Source: Lasiosphaeria ovina (taxonomy: Eukaryota > Ascomycota > Sordariomycetes > Sordariales > Lasiosphaeriaceae). Taken from it: a stretch of DNA of 64,000 nt. The DNA is taken from assembly GCA_033439765.1 (NCBI GenBank), contig JAULSN010000003.1:3100001-3164000 (forward strand), in the 5' to 3' direction. The translations under genes and the position numbers were made by a program. Below the pieces are notes generated by a model. That model saw nothing but the letters and a program-made list of their open reading frames with translations. It did no database searches and was not told where the DNA came from. The stretch's first letter is position 1. Each line of letters opens with the position of its first letter. Shown one piece after another: positions 10,443 to 20,650 of the stretch.

Positions 10443-12575
10443 ATGACCCTCGATCGAGACATCGAGATGAACAGGCTAGGCCTGACGACCAGCCTGGCAG
10501 AAGGCAGCAGCTACACCGCGCGGGGGCCAAGCCGCACCTCCGGCGCCGACCGCTCCCGGGACGTGGTCAAGGGCACACTGGGTCGCTGGGTCGACACCTT
10601 TCGCCGCGAAGACGGCACTGGGAAAGATGGCCCCGGCGGCAGCGAAGACATTGAGTTTCGCGTCACCGACGCTGACGCCTCCCCCGTCTCCGTCAGGGGC
10701 CCCAGCTTCGGAGCCCCGGCCGCCTCGGCCGCGGGCGTCAGCGTCGTCCGTGACCACCAGGGCGGACGCTACTACGACCTGCGTTCGGCCAACGACAAGA
10801 CGGCGAGTTCCCTGCTGTCCCGCGAGCTCAAGGGCCGGCATCTGCAGATGATTGCCATTGGAGGTTCCATTGGCACCGGTCTCTTTGTTGCCTCTGGCAA
10901 GGCTCTCAGCGAGGGCGGGCCCGCCTCGGTCCTGCTGGCCTACATATTTGTCGGCGTCATGCTGTTTTGCACCGTGCAGGCTCTCGGAGAACTCGCCGTC
11001 ATCTTTCCCGTGGCCGGTTCCTTCTCGGCCTTTTCCACCCGGTTCCTGGACCCCTCGTGGGGATTTGCTATGGGCTGGAAGTTAGTAACTCCTTCCTTTT
11101 CGCGGGTATCTTGTCCTCTCCAACCGGATAGGCCGCTTCCTTTCGCCGCGTTTACTCTGGGCACAGAACCATGGCTAACAGCATCTCCATTTAGTTACGC
11201 ACTACAATGGGTCGTCGTTCTCCCATTGGAGATCATCGCGGGCGCTGCAACAATAAGTTACTGGAACCCAGACCTGAATAAGGCCATCTTCGTGACTGTC
11301 TTTTTGATCGTGATTGTTGTCATCAATCTCTTTGGTGTCAAAGGTTATGGCGAAGCCGAGTTTATCTTTGCCATTGTCAAAGTTACTGCTGTGATAGGGT
11401 TCATGTGAGTGGCGCTGGTTTCTCTTTCCTTCCACCCCATTGCCCTTCCATCTCTCCCCCCTCTGAGCGCGACGTTGGACGTCACTAACTCGCCACACAG
11501 CCTTCTTGGTATTGTTATCAACATAGGGGGCACCCCTACCGGGGGCTACATAGGAGGCAAGTACTGGAAAGACCCGGGAGCTTTTAACAACGGCTTCAAA
11601 GGGCTTTGCAGCGTCTTTGTGACGGCAGCGTTCGCGTTCGCCGGTACCGAGCTTGTCGGTCTTGCGGCGGCAGAGACGGCAAACCCGCGCAAGTCTCTAC
11701 CAACAGCCATAAAGCAGGTGTTCTGGCGCATTACACTTTTCTACATCGTCGCCCTCACGCTTGTCGGCTTGCTCGTGCCTTACAACGACCCACGTTTATT
11801 GGGCGCTACCAGCATAGCCGACTCATCTGCTAGCCCTTTCGTCATTGCCATCGAGAGTGCTGGCGCCACGATCCTCCCGAGTGTCATGAACGGCGTCATC
11901 CTCGTGTCCGTCATCAGTGTAGGCAACTCATCCGTATTCGGTTCATCACGGACACTCGCGGCCCTCGCCGAGCAAGGCCAGGCGCCAAAGATCCTTGCCT
12001 ACGTCGACCGCAACGGCCGGCCTCTTGTAGCTATTCTGGTTGCATCGAGTGTCGGGCTGCTCGCCTACCTATCTGACGTGAAGGCCCAGTCGGTAGTCTT
12101 TGACTGGCTCTTGGCCATCAGTGGTCTCAGCACCATCTTCACGTGGGCCAGCACGTGTCTGGCCCACATCCGGCTGCGCCAGGCCTGGAGCCACCGCAAT
12201 CGCTCGCTCAGCGACATGGCATTCCGTGCGCAGGCCGGCGTGGTCGGTTCCTGGATCGGGCTCGGCATCAACGTCCTGATCTTGATCGCCCAGATATGGG
12301 TCGCGGTTTCGCCCATTCGAGATGCGACCGACGGCGCACGCTCGGCTGCCGACATGGCCGAGAACTTTTTCCTGCAATGCATGGCAGTCCCCGTCGTGCT
12401 TGCCTTCTTCGTTGGGCACAAGCTCTGGTACAAGACGTCTCCCGTCCGCGTCGAGGATATGGATATCGACACGGGCCGCCGCGACTTTGGCCGCCTCGGC
12501 ATCATCAAGGCCCAGGAGGAGGAGGAGCGCCAGCTGTGGCCGCGGTGGAAGAGGATATATAGATCATTGTGTTGA
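10443..12575 (+). CDS. amino-acid permease (YAT/AAT family, GAP1-like)
   Basis: Three exons: 10443-11080, 11195-11404 and 11501-12575; 640 residues. Introns of 114 and 96 nt restore conserved blocks: the first gives MGWNYALQW across the junction, the second gives IGFILLGIVINIGG. The first intron has no in-frame stop and a length divisible by three, so simple ORF calling would wrongly retain it. A hydrophilic cytosolic N-terminus of about 130 residues precedes twelve predicted membrane helices. The first helix has the family signature (RHLQMIAIGGSIGTGLFVASG, here beginning GRHLQM). Helix 3 onward includes ELAVIFPVAGSFSAFSTRF, and later SRTLAALAEQGQAPKILAYV is also conserved. The protein is a proton-coupled amino-acid importer, probably in the plasma membrane; substrate range cannot be told from sequence. 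An alternative in-frame ATG lies at 10470. Confidence 0.93.
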
Positions 12576-13485
12576 TGAGTCAGATTCCTTGTACTTGTAC
12601 GCTTGGAGAATAATCTCGTATATAAGTGTGCTATAGAAAATGCGAAACGAATGTTCAAATGCCAACACGGGGTTCGTTCGTCTGTGGAGGATAGGAGAGG
12701 CGCCCCCTTTGAGGAATTGGATATGCACGAGCCCTTACCCAGTCAATGGAGCCAGACAGTGTCTTCAGTAGTTGAGGAAAATCCTGCACTCTGTAGTTTC
12801 CCCCCCCCCGTTCTGTAGAGACAACACACATCGTCCTCCTCTTATCTGGACCTGGCGTGGAGCCAAAAAGTCGTACTACATCCTGCGGTGTGGTTTTTCT
12901 GGGAGCGTTTGCGTGACGGGTTCAAATTTTGGCACACTCGTGAGCCAGTCTTTGGGGGGCAGTCTGTTGTTATCGGACGAGATCGGGAGTCCGGGGTATT
13001 TGTGAGGTAGAGAATTAGAAGTTTCTACCCCGGCCCAGGTATAGTTCTGAAGTCCATGATCGACTTTTTCAAGGGGCTACGGAGACGGACAATGGGCATG
13101 CCTGTATGTTCCTGACGAAAAAGAAAACAAAAGAAGAAGAAAAGACCACTTGTCTGGGTCCCATATGCAACAAGTGTTTTTTATGTTTAAATTAATACTT
13201 TCGCCTACCCTAGCCGGCCTCACGATACCTGGCCGCTTTCGCTTGGAAGAGCTGCCAAGGTCTCGGCCAACCGCCACTGTCGACAATTTACACACCCCGA
13301 TTGGATGATTTTGGTACGGGCCAGACAGCTCAGCCCACCAGAGGCGTGGAGACGCAGCACAGCTGGTTTCTCAGCCTTCGGTGGGCTGGGAAATTCCTCT
13401 TTAAATGCCGCACCTTGCGAGGAGCTGTGACTTCATTTGTGCATCGTGTTAATTTGTACCTATTGACTCGATACAGAGACATATC
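12576..13485. other. intergenic region between permease and HET gene
   Basis: No gene seen. It holds the 3' end of the permease transcript and the promoter of the HET gene. A run of nine C lies at about 12800. The segment at 13100-13210 is AT-rich. Confidence 0.5.
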
Positions 13486-15582
13486 ATGGCAGATACCGGC
13501 GCTGCGGCTGCAGGGCCTCCTCCTTTCAAATACAGACAACTAGGCCGTGGGGAGATCCGCGTCCTCGAGCTCGAGCCTGGAACCGGCCAAGAACAGCAAA
13601 TCCGAGGTTCGCTGAGAATCATCTCGGTCACGCCCTCGACGGCCGCGGTGGAGCGATACAGCGCCCTCTCGTACACCTGGGGCCTAGACGCGCAAAAGAA
13701 ACATCCTCTGCTGCTCGATGGCCAGCAGTTCCCCGCACGAGAAAGCCTCCATCAGGCTCTCGTGGCGCTCCGCCATAAGGATGTCGCGCGACGGCTGTGG
13801 ATCGACGCCATCTGCATCAATCAGCCCGACGAAGAGGAGAAGGGAAACCAGCTCCGCCTCATGTCCATGATCTACTCCAAGGCGGAAACAGTGGAGATCT
13901 GGCTCGGCCTGGCTGGAGACGACAGCGACATTGCGCTCCGTGCCATCAGCGGCGAGAAGTTTCCCGTCCGCGATGCGGGAACCGTGCTCACGGCTCTCGA
14001 CGCGCTGGTCCGGCGATCGTGGTTCACGCGCCTCTGGATCATCCAAGAGGTGGTCCTGGCCGCGCCGGGGGCTGCTTTTCTCAACTGCGGGCCGGTCCGC
14101 ACGGACTGGGATTCGTTCGCGGAGGGCATCGGGCGGCTGGTGGGCAACTTGGACAGCGTCTTCGGCGATGCGGACCAGACCGCGGCCTCGCCGTCATCCC
14201 AAGTACAGCTGGCGGTGCCGCGCAACAAGCTCTCCCTCACCATGAACAGCTTCGGTATGAACATTAGCGGTCTGTGCGATGCGCGGATGATGCGCTTAGC
14301 GCGCTCAAAACCGTCAGCTACTGCCGGGGCAGCGACAGCAGTTGGGCTCTGTCTTCGCAGCTCCCGGTATGCCCAAGCGACGATGGCCCGGGACAAGGTA
14401 TATGGACTATGCGGCCTTTACGACGACGCCGGCGCCGTGGACGCGCTGATGGAGGCGTACTGCAAACCTATCGAGGAAGTCTACTTTGCCGCCACGCTGT
14501 GCATCCTACAGCGCGACAGGATGCCAAACCTGTACCACTCGTTTCCCACCCTGCCTCTTCCGAGATGCAAGAGTAGTGGCGTCCCATCCTGGACTCTGGA
14601 CTTGTCGTTCAGCGGTACCGGATACGCCGAGACTATGTTCGAGTGGTGGGGCTTGCATTCGGCAGCGAGGACTGGGGGGGAGAAGCTGAGCTTTGCCGGC
14701 GACGACAGTGGCAAGAAGCTGGCGACAGATGCGTGCCTGATAGGTAAGATCGCCAAGATTCTACATTATCCGGTGCGCAAGGCGCAGGCGCCGGAGACGG
14801 CAGAGGACTGGAAGCAGTTCTGGGTCAGGTTTCGCGGACACGCATCAGCTCTCGCCCTTGACGTGCTGAAGAGGCTTGAGGCTCACGGCCAGTCTCTCTA
14901 CTTTGTCGGATTACTGGCAAATTCCATCAATTTCGTCGCCTTTCTGCTCGAAGCAGAATCGATGCGCGAGCAAGCGGCGGCCGCCGCCGAACTGGCGCAG
15001 CGGAAAGGCCCCGATATCACCACCACCATATCTTCCCTGTACGAAATAATCACGGCAGGACAGTCGGACCGTGGCGGGTTGCGAGGCGCGATATCATCTC
15101 CGGCGGTCACCAGCCGGCTCGACAGGGAGATGAATATGATTCTGGGCCATTCCGACCATGATTTTCCCAAGACGGACTTTGTGGAGTTCTGGGAGGCGGC
15201 GGCTCTCGCGCTGGGACTGGACGACAGACACAGCCGCCTGGCCATGGAGCGGCGCACCGCCGCCCACGCTGTGACCCTCATTCTCCAGGGCGTGCTGGAG
15301 CCGCGGCTCTCCAGCATCCGCACCAGCTTCTTCGCGACCGAGAGCGGGCTCTGCGGGATCAGCCTTCCCGGAGCCCAGGTCGGGGACGCGGTGGCCATGG
15401 TCTTCCGGGGAAGCTCTTTTGAGATGCCTGCCGTCCTGAGAGAGGAGGAGCAAATCGATAGCATGAACAAGCCCATGCATTATTCGCTTGTGTGTGTGGC
15501 TAATGTGCCAGACGAGTGGATTCGACTGCGCGACCACGCCGTCCGAAACACCTCGGACCCGGAGGAAGTGATACTCGTGTGA
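13486..15582 (+). CDS. HET (heterokaryon incompatibility) domain protein
   Basis: Uninterrupted frame of 698 residues from the ATG at 13486. The HET domain (about residues 52-190) shows its three blocks: YSALSYTWG, then LWIDAICINQPDEEEKGNQL (with the I-C-I-N-Q core), and a later RRSWFTRLWIIQEVVLA. The C-terminal part ends with the segment usual for this family (about 600-645: TESGLCGISLPGAQVGDAVAMVFRG). HET proteins recognise non-self after hyphal fusion and can trigger regulated cell death; many are also regarded as fungal NLR-like immune effectors. No NACHT, ankyrin or WD repeats are fused here, so partner and trigger are unknown. No membrane segment is evident. A fragment of a different HET gene lies 0.6 kb downstream. 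Confidence 0.93.
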   Translation: MADTGAAAAGPPPFKYRQLGRGEIRVLELEPGTGQEQQIRGSLRIISVTPSTAAVERYSALSYTWGLDAQKKHPLLLDGQQFPARESLHQALVALRHKDVARRLWIDAICINQPDEEEKGNQLRLMSMIYSKAETVEIWLGLAGDDSDIALRAISGEKFPVRDAGTVLTALDALVRRSWFTRLWIIQEVVLAAPGAAFLNCGPVRTDWDSFAEGIGRLVGNLDSVFGDADQTAASPSSQVQLAVPRNKLSLTMNSFGMNISGLCDARMMRLARSKPSATAGAATAVGLCLRSSRYAQATMARDKVYGLCGLYDDAGAVDALMEAYCKPIEEVYFAATLCILQRDRMPNLYHSFPTLPLPRCKSSGVPSWTLDLSFSGTGYAETMFEWWGLHSAARTGGEKLSFAGDDSGKKLATDACLIGKIAKILHYPVRKAQAPETAEDWKQFWVRFRGHASALALDVLKRLEAHGQSLYFVGLLANSINFVAFLLEAESMREQAAAAAELAQRKGPDITTTISSLYEIITAGQSDRGGLRGAISSPAVTSRLDREMNMILGHSDHDFPKTDFVEFWEAAALALGLDDRHSRLAMERRTAAHAVTLILQGVLEPRLSSIRTSFFATESGLCGISLPGAQVGDAVAMVFRGSSFEMPAVLREEEQIDSMNKPMHYSLVCVANVPDEWIRLRDHAVRNTSDPEEVILV

Positions 15583-16159
15583 ACGGAGTAATTCGGTGAG
15601 AAGCGGTGGAAACGCTAGAGGCGGTCAATTTGATCCGGAAAACACGCCCCTACTACCTGAGTCTTGCGGTGAGGGGCACTACAGGAGACGGTTGAGAATC
15701 CGGGTCCCAGGAGTAGCCAGCGGGTTGATTGCAATGGGCCCACCTTGTCTTGGGTCTCTGTCGAAGGTTTGCCAGTGGGATGGCTGTTTTTGGGGACGTC
15801 TTCAGAGACGCACAACACCACACCAGTGTATTGTACATATATGCATGGATGCGTTGCTATTATTAGCGGAAACACGTGAGATGGCATCTCTCGTCGCTAG
15901 AAGCCTCTCCAAGCAGGCGTCTAGCTTTACGCTTCCGCAAACCTCTCCTGAGAACACCAATACCAGGATCTCCCAAGAGGCCCCCACCCCAACCTACTCT
16001 TCCCAAGTTGTGCACTGACTTACCGACCAAAGAGTCCACGGGCATAAGGAAGGTAGGAGACACCCCGCTGTCAGGCGATCTAACGTCAATGACGCGACTC
16101 GACATTCGCATCGACACTCAGGAAATGGGCAGCAAGCAGGAAGACGAGGTCGGGGGGGC
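15583..16159. other. spacer between HET gene and HET fragment
   Basis: No HET N-terminal motifs (SYTWG, ICINQ) or any other recognisable coding sequence is present, although some frames stay open by chance. A TATATGCATGGATGC segment lies near 15837. No repeat ends or target-site duplications were noticed that would explain how the downstream HET fragment was separated from its N-terminus. Confidence 0.45.
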
Positions 16160-16609
16160 CCCAACTACCATCCACAACAACCTTTCTACGTTTTTATACG
16201 TTGCTTGTGGGCCAATGTCACATGTCGCGATGGCGTTCAGCGGTACATCCTCGGCGGCTTAGGGGAGGACGAATCATCCACCTCGCCAGGCGACGATTCA
16301 TCTCATGGCAATGGCACTGTTTCCTCTTCCAATTCAACAACCCAAAGAAGGGCGCTTGTGCCTTGTGACGACAAACTGTCCTGTCGTGGGGTTTTCTTGA
16401 CAGAAAATGGCCGAGTGGGCCTAGGTCGCGTGGTTCAGCCTGGCGACAAGCTTGTTTTGTTGGCTGGTGCCCATCATCCGTATGTCGTTCGACGCAACCC
16501 TTCGAGGGACGGATACGAACTTCAAGCTTCTGCTATTGTGGAGGGTATGATGACAGGGGATGTGTGGTCTTCCGTTGAGGATAGTCTAGAATATGTACGC
16601 TTCGTTTAA
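16160..16609 (+). pseudogene. orphan C-terminal fragment of a second HET-domain protein
   Basis: The frame ending at the TAA at 16607-16609 reads as the C-terminal third of a HET protein. A middle segment (FYVFIRCLWANVTCRDG) is followed by a low-complexity Ser/Asn/Thr stretch. Then comes the diagnostic tail: RGVFLTENGRVGLGRVVQPG, then DKLVLLAGAHHPYVVRR, then YELQASAIVEGMMTGDVW. In intact family members this is the (F-x-T-x-x-G-x-x-G-x-G-P-x-x-x-x-x-G-D-x-V-x-x-L-x-G) region at the end of the protein. There is no ATG in a sensible place and no N-terminal HET domain upstream, so the gene is truncated. It is not a copy of the neighbouring intact HET gene, whose tail is clearly different. Confidence 0.7.
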
Positions 16610-16853
16610 GGGGCCCACTATTTGTGGTCCTGATGCGTAAAGCAACAAAATATAAGCACGGCAACCTTTACTTGCAAAACAAGAACTTGGGCAGTTATGT
16701 TCTCCGAAATCCCATTTTCCAGCTATTTGATGATAATCGTTGAACATTCATTTCATTGCCATGCCCCACAACGCACCTGTTCGACCACGACGTGCAGCTT
16801 CAAAGAAGTGACTGAAACCAAATACAAAATCAACAAAGGACCCTTTGTGTCCT

Positions 16854-18830
16854 CTAGGAAAGCCCCTCGAGGCTCGCCTTGATCTGCAGCGCGAGGACCC
16901 TCGACCAGTACCTGCACATGGCGAGGTTGCCGCCGTGGAACCAGAACCCCGGGTGGCCGCTGCGGCGCCAGATGCCGCGCATCTCGCCCTCGGCGTCCCA
17001 GCCCCAGACGTCCCCGATGCGGTCCGCAAGCGCGTCTCCGAGGATGCTCCGGGCGCGCGTGCGCATGTTGGCGTAGCCCGTGGCGAAGACGATCTCGTCG
17101 GCCTCGAGCTCGGACCCGTCGGCGAACCTAAGCCCGCGCGGCAGGACCTCGACCACGTCCTGGCCCTGCTTGACGCGGATCTTGCCGTCGATGATGAGCT
17201 GCGAAGTGCCCACGTCGATGTAGTACCCGCCGCCGCGCTGCAAGTACTTAATGAACAGGCCGCCGCCGTTCGGGCCCGTGTCGACCTTGAAGCCCGCGGC
17301 GGTCAGTCCGGCTAGCATTTCGGCGTCGTGCTCGACCTGCAGCTTGGTGAGGTCGATTTGGAGGCTCTTCATGACCTCGCTGGGCCAGCTCCACACGGCT
17401 AGGTCGCTGTCCTCGATCGGCAGCCCGTTGCCCTCTGAGTACAGCGACCCGACGAGGAACTTGAGCGCCGCCTCGCTCGTCACCACGCACGTCGACGACC
17501 GCTGCACCATGGTCACGTCGTACCCGTGCTCATAGTAGTCTTGGCAAATGTCATGACTAGAGTTGCAGGCCCCGACCACGATGGCCTTCTTCGTCGAGCC
17601 CACAGTCCTAGCTTTATTCGGACCGTAGTCTTCTGCTCCTGGGAAGTCGGACGAGTGGCAGAGCACGTCTCCCTTGAACCCATCGATGCCCGGGATGTCA
17701 GGGAGGTCCTTCTCGCCAGAGGCGCCCGTCGCCTGGATGATGTGTTTGGGGTGGAGTGTGCGCGTCTCTGACTTGTCCCCCCAGCCGCGCTGGACCGTGA
17801 CAGTCCACTCCTTCTTGTCGTCATCCCAGGCGCTGGACGCGATCTCCGTCTGCATCCACACGTTGAGCTCGAGCGTCTGCGCATATGACGCAAACCATTC
17901 GGCCAGCTTGTCCTTGGGCGTGAAGACGGGCCAGGTGTCGGGAAAGGGCACGTACGGGAGGTGGTCATACCAGACCGGGTCGTGCAGGACGAGCTGGTCG
18001 TAGCGTTTCCGCCAGTTGTCCCCGACGGCCGAGTTGGAGTCGATGATGAGCGCCGAGACGTTGAGCATCTTTAGCCGGGCATGAGCAGTCAAACCGCCCT
18101 GGCCGGCCCCTGGCGAGAGACATGTATTAATTAGTAGGCTGAGGCCAACCGCCAGCACTTAGCAGTATGTAGAGGGAACAAAGAGAAGTGACATACCGAT
18201 AATCAAAACCGCCGGCTCACTATCCAGAAACTCCGAAGCAATCTCTCTTCGCTCCAGCCAATTCAACCTGCCCGGCTTGCCACCATGCTCGACGCCCTTG
18301 GGCCGCCTGGGACCGCGGGGCTCTTCAAAGCCTGCCAGCTCCTCGAGGGTGGTGAAAAAGGTCCATATCTTCCACTCCCCCTCCTTTTCCACCAGCCGCA
18401 CGATGCCACGGCCGGCACCGTGCCGCGTGGCGACGTTGATGAAAAACCCAATGCCTTTAACATCGCCTGCGGGCGCGAACCCCGTGAGCTGCGGCTTCCG
18501 GAAGTCGGATGACGCGTCGATCTCGACGCGCGCGAGGTGGCACTCGGCGGCGAGGAAGGCCTCGATGGCGGCCGGGCCCTTGGCCGTGCGCACGTCCCAG
18601 GACACCGCGACGTGGTCGCGCCAGAAGCCGTCGGCGAGGAACAGGGACGCGAGCGCGGCGAAGTTTCTCGCTGCGACGGCGTCGTTGACAGACCCGACGA
18701 TCGTGGCGGCGACGGCGCCGGCATCGACCGACTGGTTCTGCGCGGTCGCTGGCCACGGGAAGGGCGCCAGGTTGACGGACCCGGGCTCGACGCGCTGGCT
18801 GGACGCCGTCGCGGGGATGTGTTCGCCCAT
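16854..18830 (-). CDS. flavin-dependent monooxygenase with N-terminal SnoaL/NTF2-like domain
   Basis: Two exons on the minus strand, 18830-18197 and 18109-16854, with an 87-nt intron; 629 residues. The intron interrupts the FAD-binding motif, giving VLIIGAGQGGLTAHARLKML (GxGxxG) when spliced. Residues ~45-190 resemble an NTF2/SnoaL-like fold (FLADGFWRDHVAVSWD, then FINVATRHGAGRGIVRLVEK). The C-terminal part is a class B flavoprotein monooxygenase. It has a variant of the FMO fingerprint (FKGDVLCHSSDFPGA), a second nucleotide-binding motif (AIVVGACNSSHDICQDYYEH, GxCNSxHD as in YUCCA-like enzymes) and an ATGY motif (DEIVFATGYANMRTRA). Such enzymes use NADPH and O2 to hydroxylate or Baeyer-Villiger-oxidise small molecules; the substrate is unknown. 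The next gene upstream on the same strand is the PKS, which makes a tailoring role possible. An in-frame TTG at 18980 was not used as start. Confidence 0.9.
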
Positions 18831-20650
18831 GGCGGATGGCGCGCTTCTGGTGGTTGTGGTTGGAGGTTCGCCGGGGTTCGGGCTCCGGATACCGATGTGC
18901 GTGGGTGTGGTGGTGTTTTCTGTGCTCTTGGAGAAAGCACTGCGGTGGCGTGGCCGAGTGTGAGTGCAGTTGACTGACAATTCGAGAATTTAAGCAACAG
19001 GATTTAACCTGGAAAGCGCCCACGTCACGTCACGGAAAAAACTGCATCAACCGCTCATGCCTCGTCGAGTCCAGACCCAGCGGTGGGTTCTTTCCCCCAC
19101 CCCTCCAGATAGATCGTCGGAGCCGTTAGCCGTCCATCCACTCACCTACCTACAGTAGCACAAACCAAGGGAGGAAAAAAGTAGAAAGCGGTACCCCCTC
19201 ATACATACATGCACTGCATTGCACACCACATGACCGACCACGGCCACAAGCTAAAGCAGCCCCTCATCTCCGCAGCGCTCCGGCGCCAATCCGCAGCATT
19301 CTAGAGGCTCCTTCTCCGCACGCAGCCGCAGATCGTCTTCCGAAGGTCGGTGCCATCCGAGTCATCTTTGCCAAGTAGTGCTGCTGCTGCCGTTCCCAAT
19401 AGGTAAGGTAGGCTTGCAAAAGCTGCGGGACCCCGTCACGCCGCCCGGTAGGGGGAGCGGATGGGTGAGGGGGAGAACGGAGGGCTTCGGCAAGCGCACG
19501 CACGCAGACTTCTTTCTTTGAACAACGCTGAACATCCAACAATGCATTATTAACCCACCCGTACTTCTCTCACTAGACTCGTACAAGCAACGAACGAGCC
19601 GCACTGGAACTAGTCCTACACGTTCCTTGTTCCGCGACGGCTTCTTTGTTCCGACTACAATATTCAATCACTAAGAACAACTAGTCCATCTGTCTTCTCC
19701 GCTTCTTCACACATGCACACTCTGCATCCGTGTGCTTGAAAGCCCGCCATCTCATCTTTGCCCGAGGGGGGATGCTTGGCTGATCGCCAGACCTCCAATA
19801 AGCCGCCGGAGGTAACTGCCAGCCGGGGAAGTCCAGCAGCTGCTGGGCCGAACCTCCAGGTCGGGCCTCCTAGCGGTGCGTTCAGGTCCGGGCTGGCTAC
19901 ATGCTGCGTTCCCCGGTTCTCCTACGTAGTTCTTTCGCGCGCCATAGGTTTTCCTTTCGTACCCCTTCCAATTGAGCATAGGTATATATTATCTCAAGGC
20001 CTGATTGCAAGCCACACCATAAATAACTACGGGTCCTTGCAGGTGCCAGGATTGAGAAAATTCCACATGGAAGGTTTGCTCAAGTGCCCGAATAGACGAT
20101 TTGCCGGACAATAGTGGAAGTATCTAAATAATCTATAATTATATTACGTTGATGGGAGACATTGTTCAAGTCCACACCCAGGACTCTCTGGAGGCGTTCC
20201 CATTGGGCCTGGGCAGCTACAATGATCATATCAAGTCAATCACCTATTGTTGCGGTGCTCATTCGCCACTATGAATCCCATTGTACATACAAATATGTTG
20301 GGATGTTTGTATTCTATCTGGTGTTCTTACAATAGGTACAATAAGGAAACAGACACATGCACAGTCTGATCACCGAGTCATCTGCCCAAAGTAACACAAT
20401 AGAAACCGTAGACGCCTCTATTCAGCTCCCTAGGACAATGGAAAGATCATTCACGACTTGAAGGTAATCACTTCATGTATAATGTGCTCTTGATTCATGT
20501 TGGCGTTGGGTTTAACTAGCTTATCATACAACAACAACTTCCCTGGCTCCCTGGGCTTGTTCCTTCTCCGATACCCAACGCCAAATGCTGTCAATGCATC
20601 TCCTGTTCCTTTTACACATCTGCCTCGCATGGGCATCTCTCTTCTTTTCT
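18831..20650. other. 1.8-kb region between flavin monooxygenase and PKS
   Basis: No gene recognised. It includes the promoter of the monooxygenase (right-to-left) and the 3' end of the PKS transcript. Short open frames on both strands lack family similarity. Confidence 0.5.

Noticed and set aside
11081..11194. reading the permease without its first intron
   Set aside because: The 114-nt segment stays in frame, but its translation breaks a highly conserved helix; splicing restores MGWNYALQW exactly.
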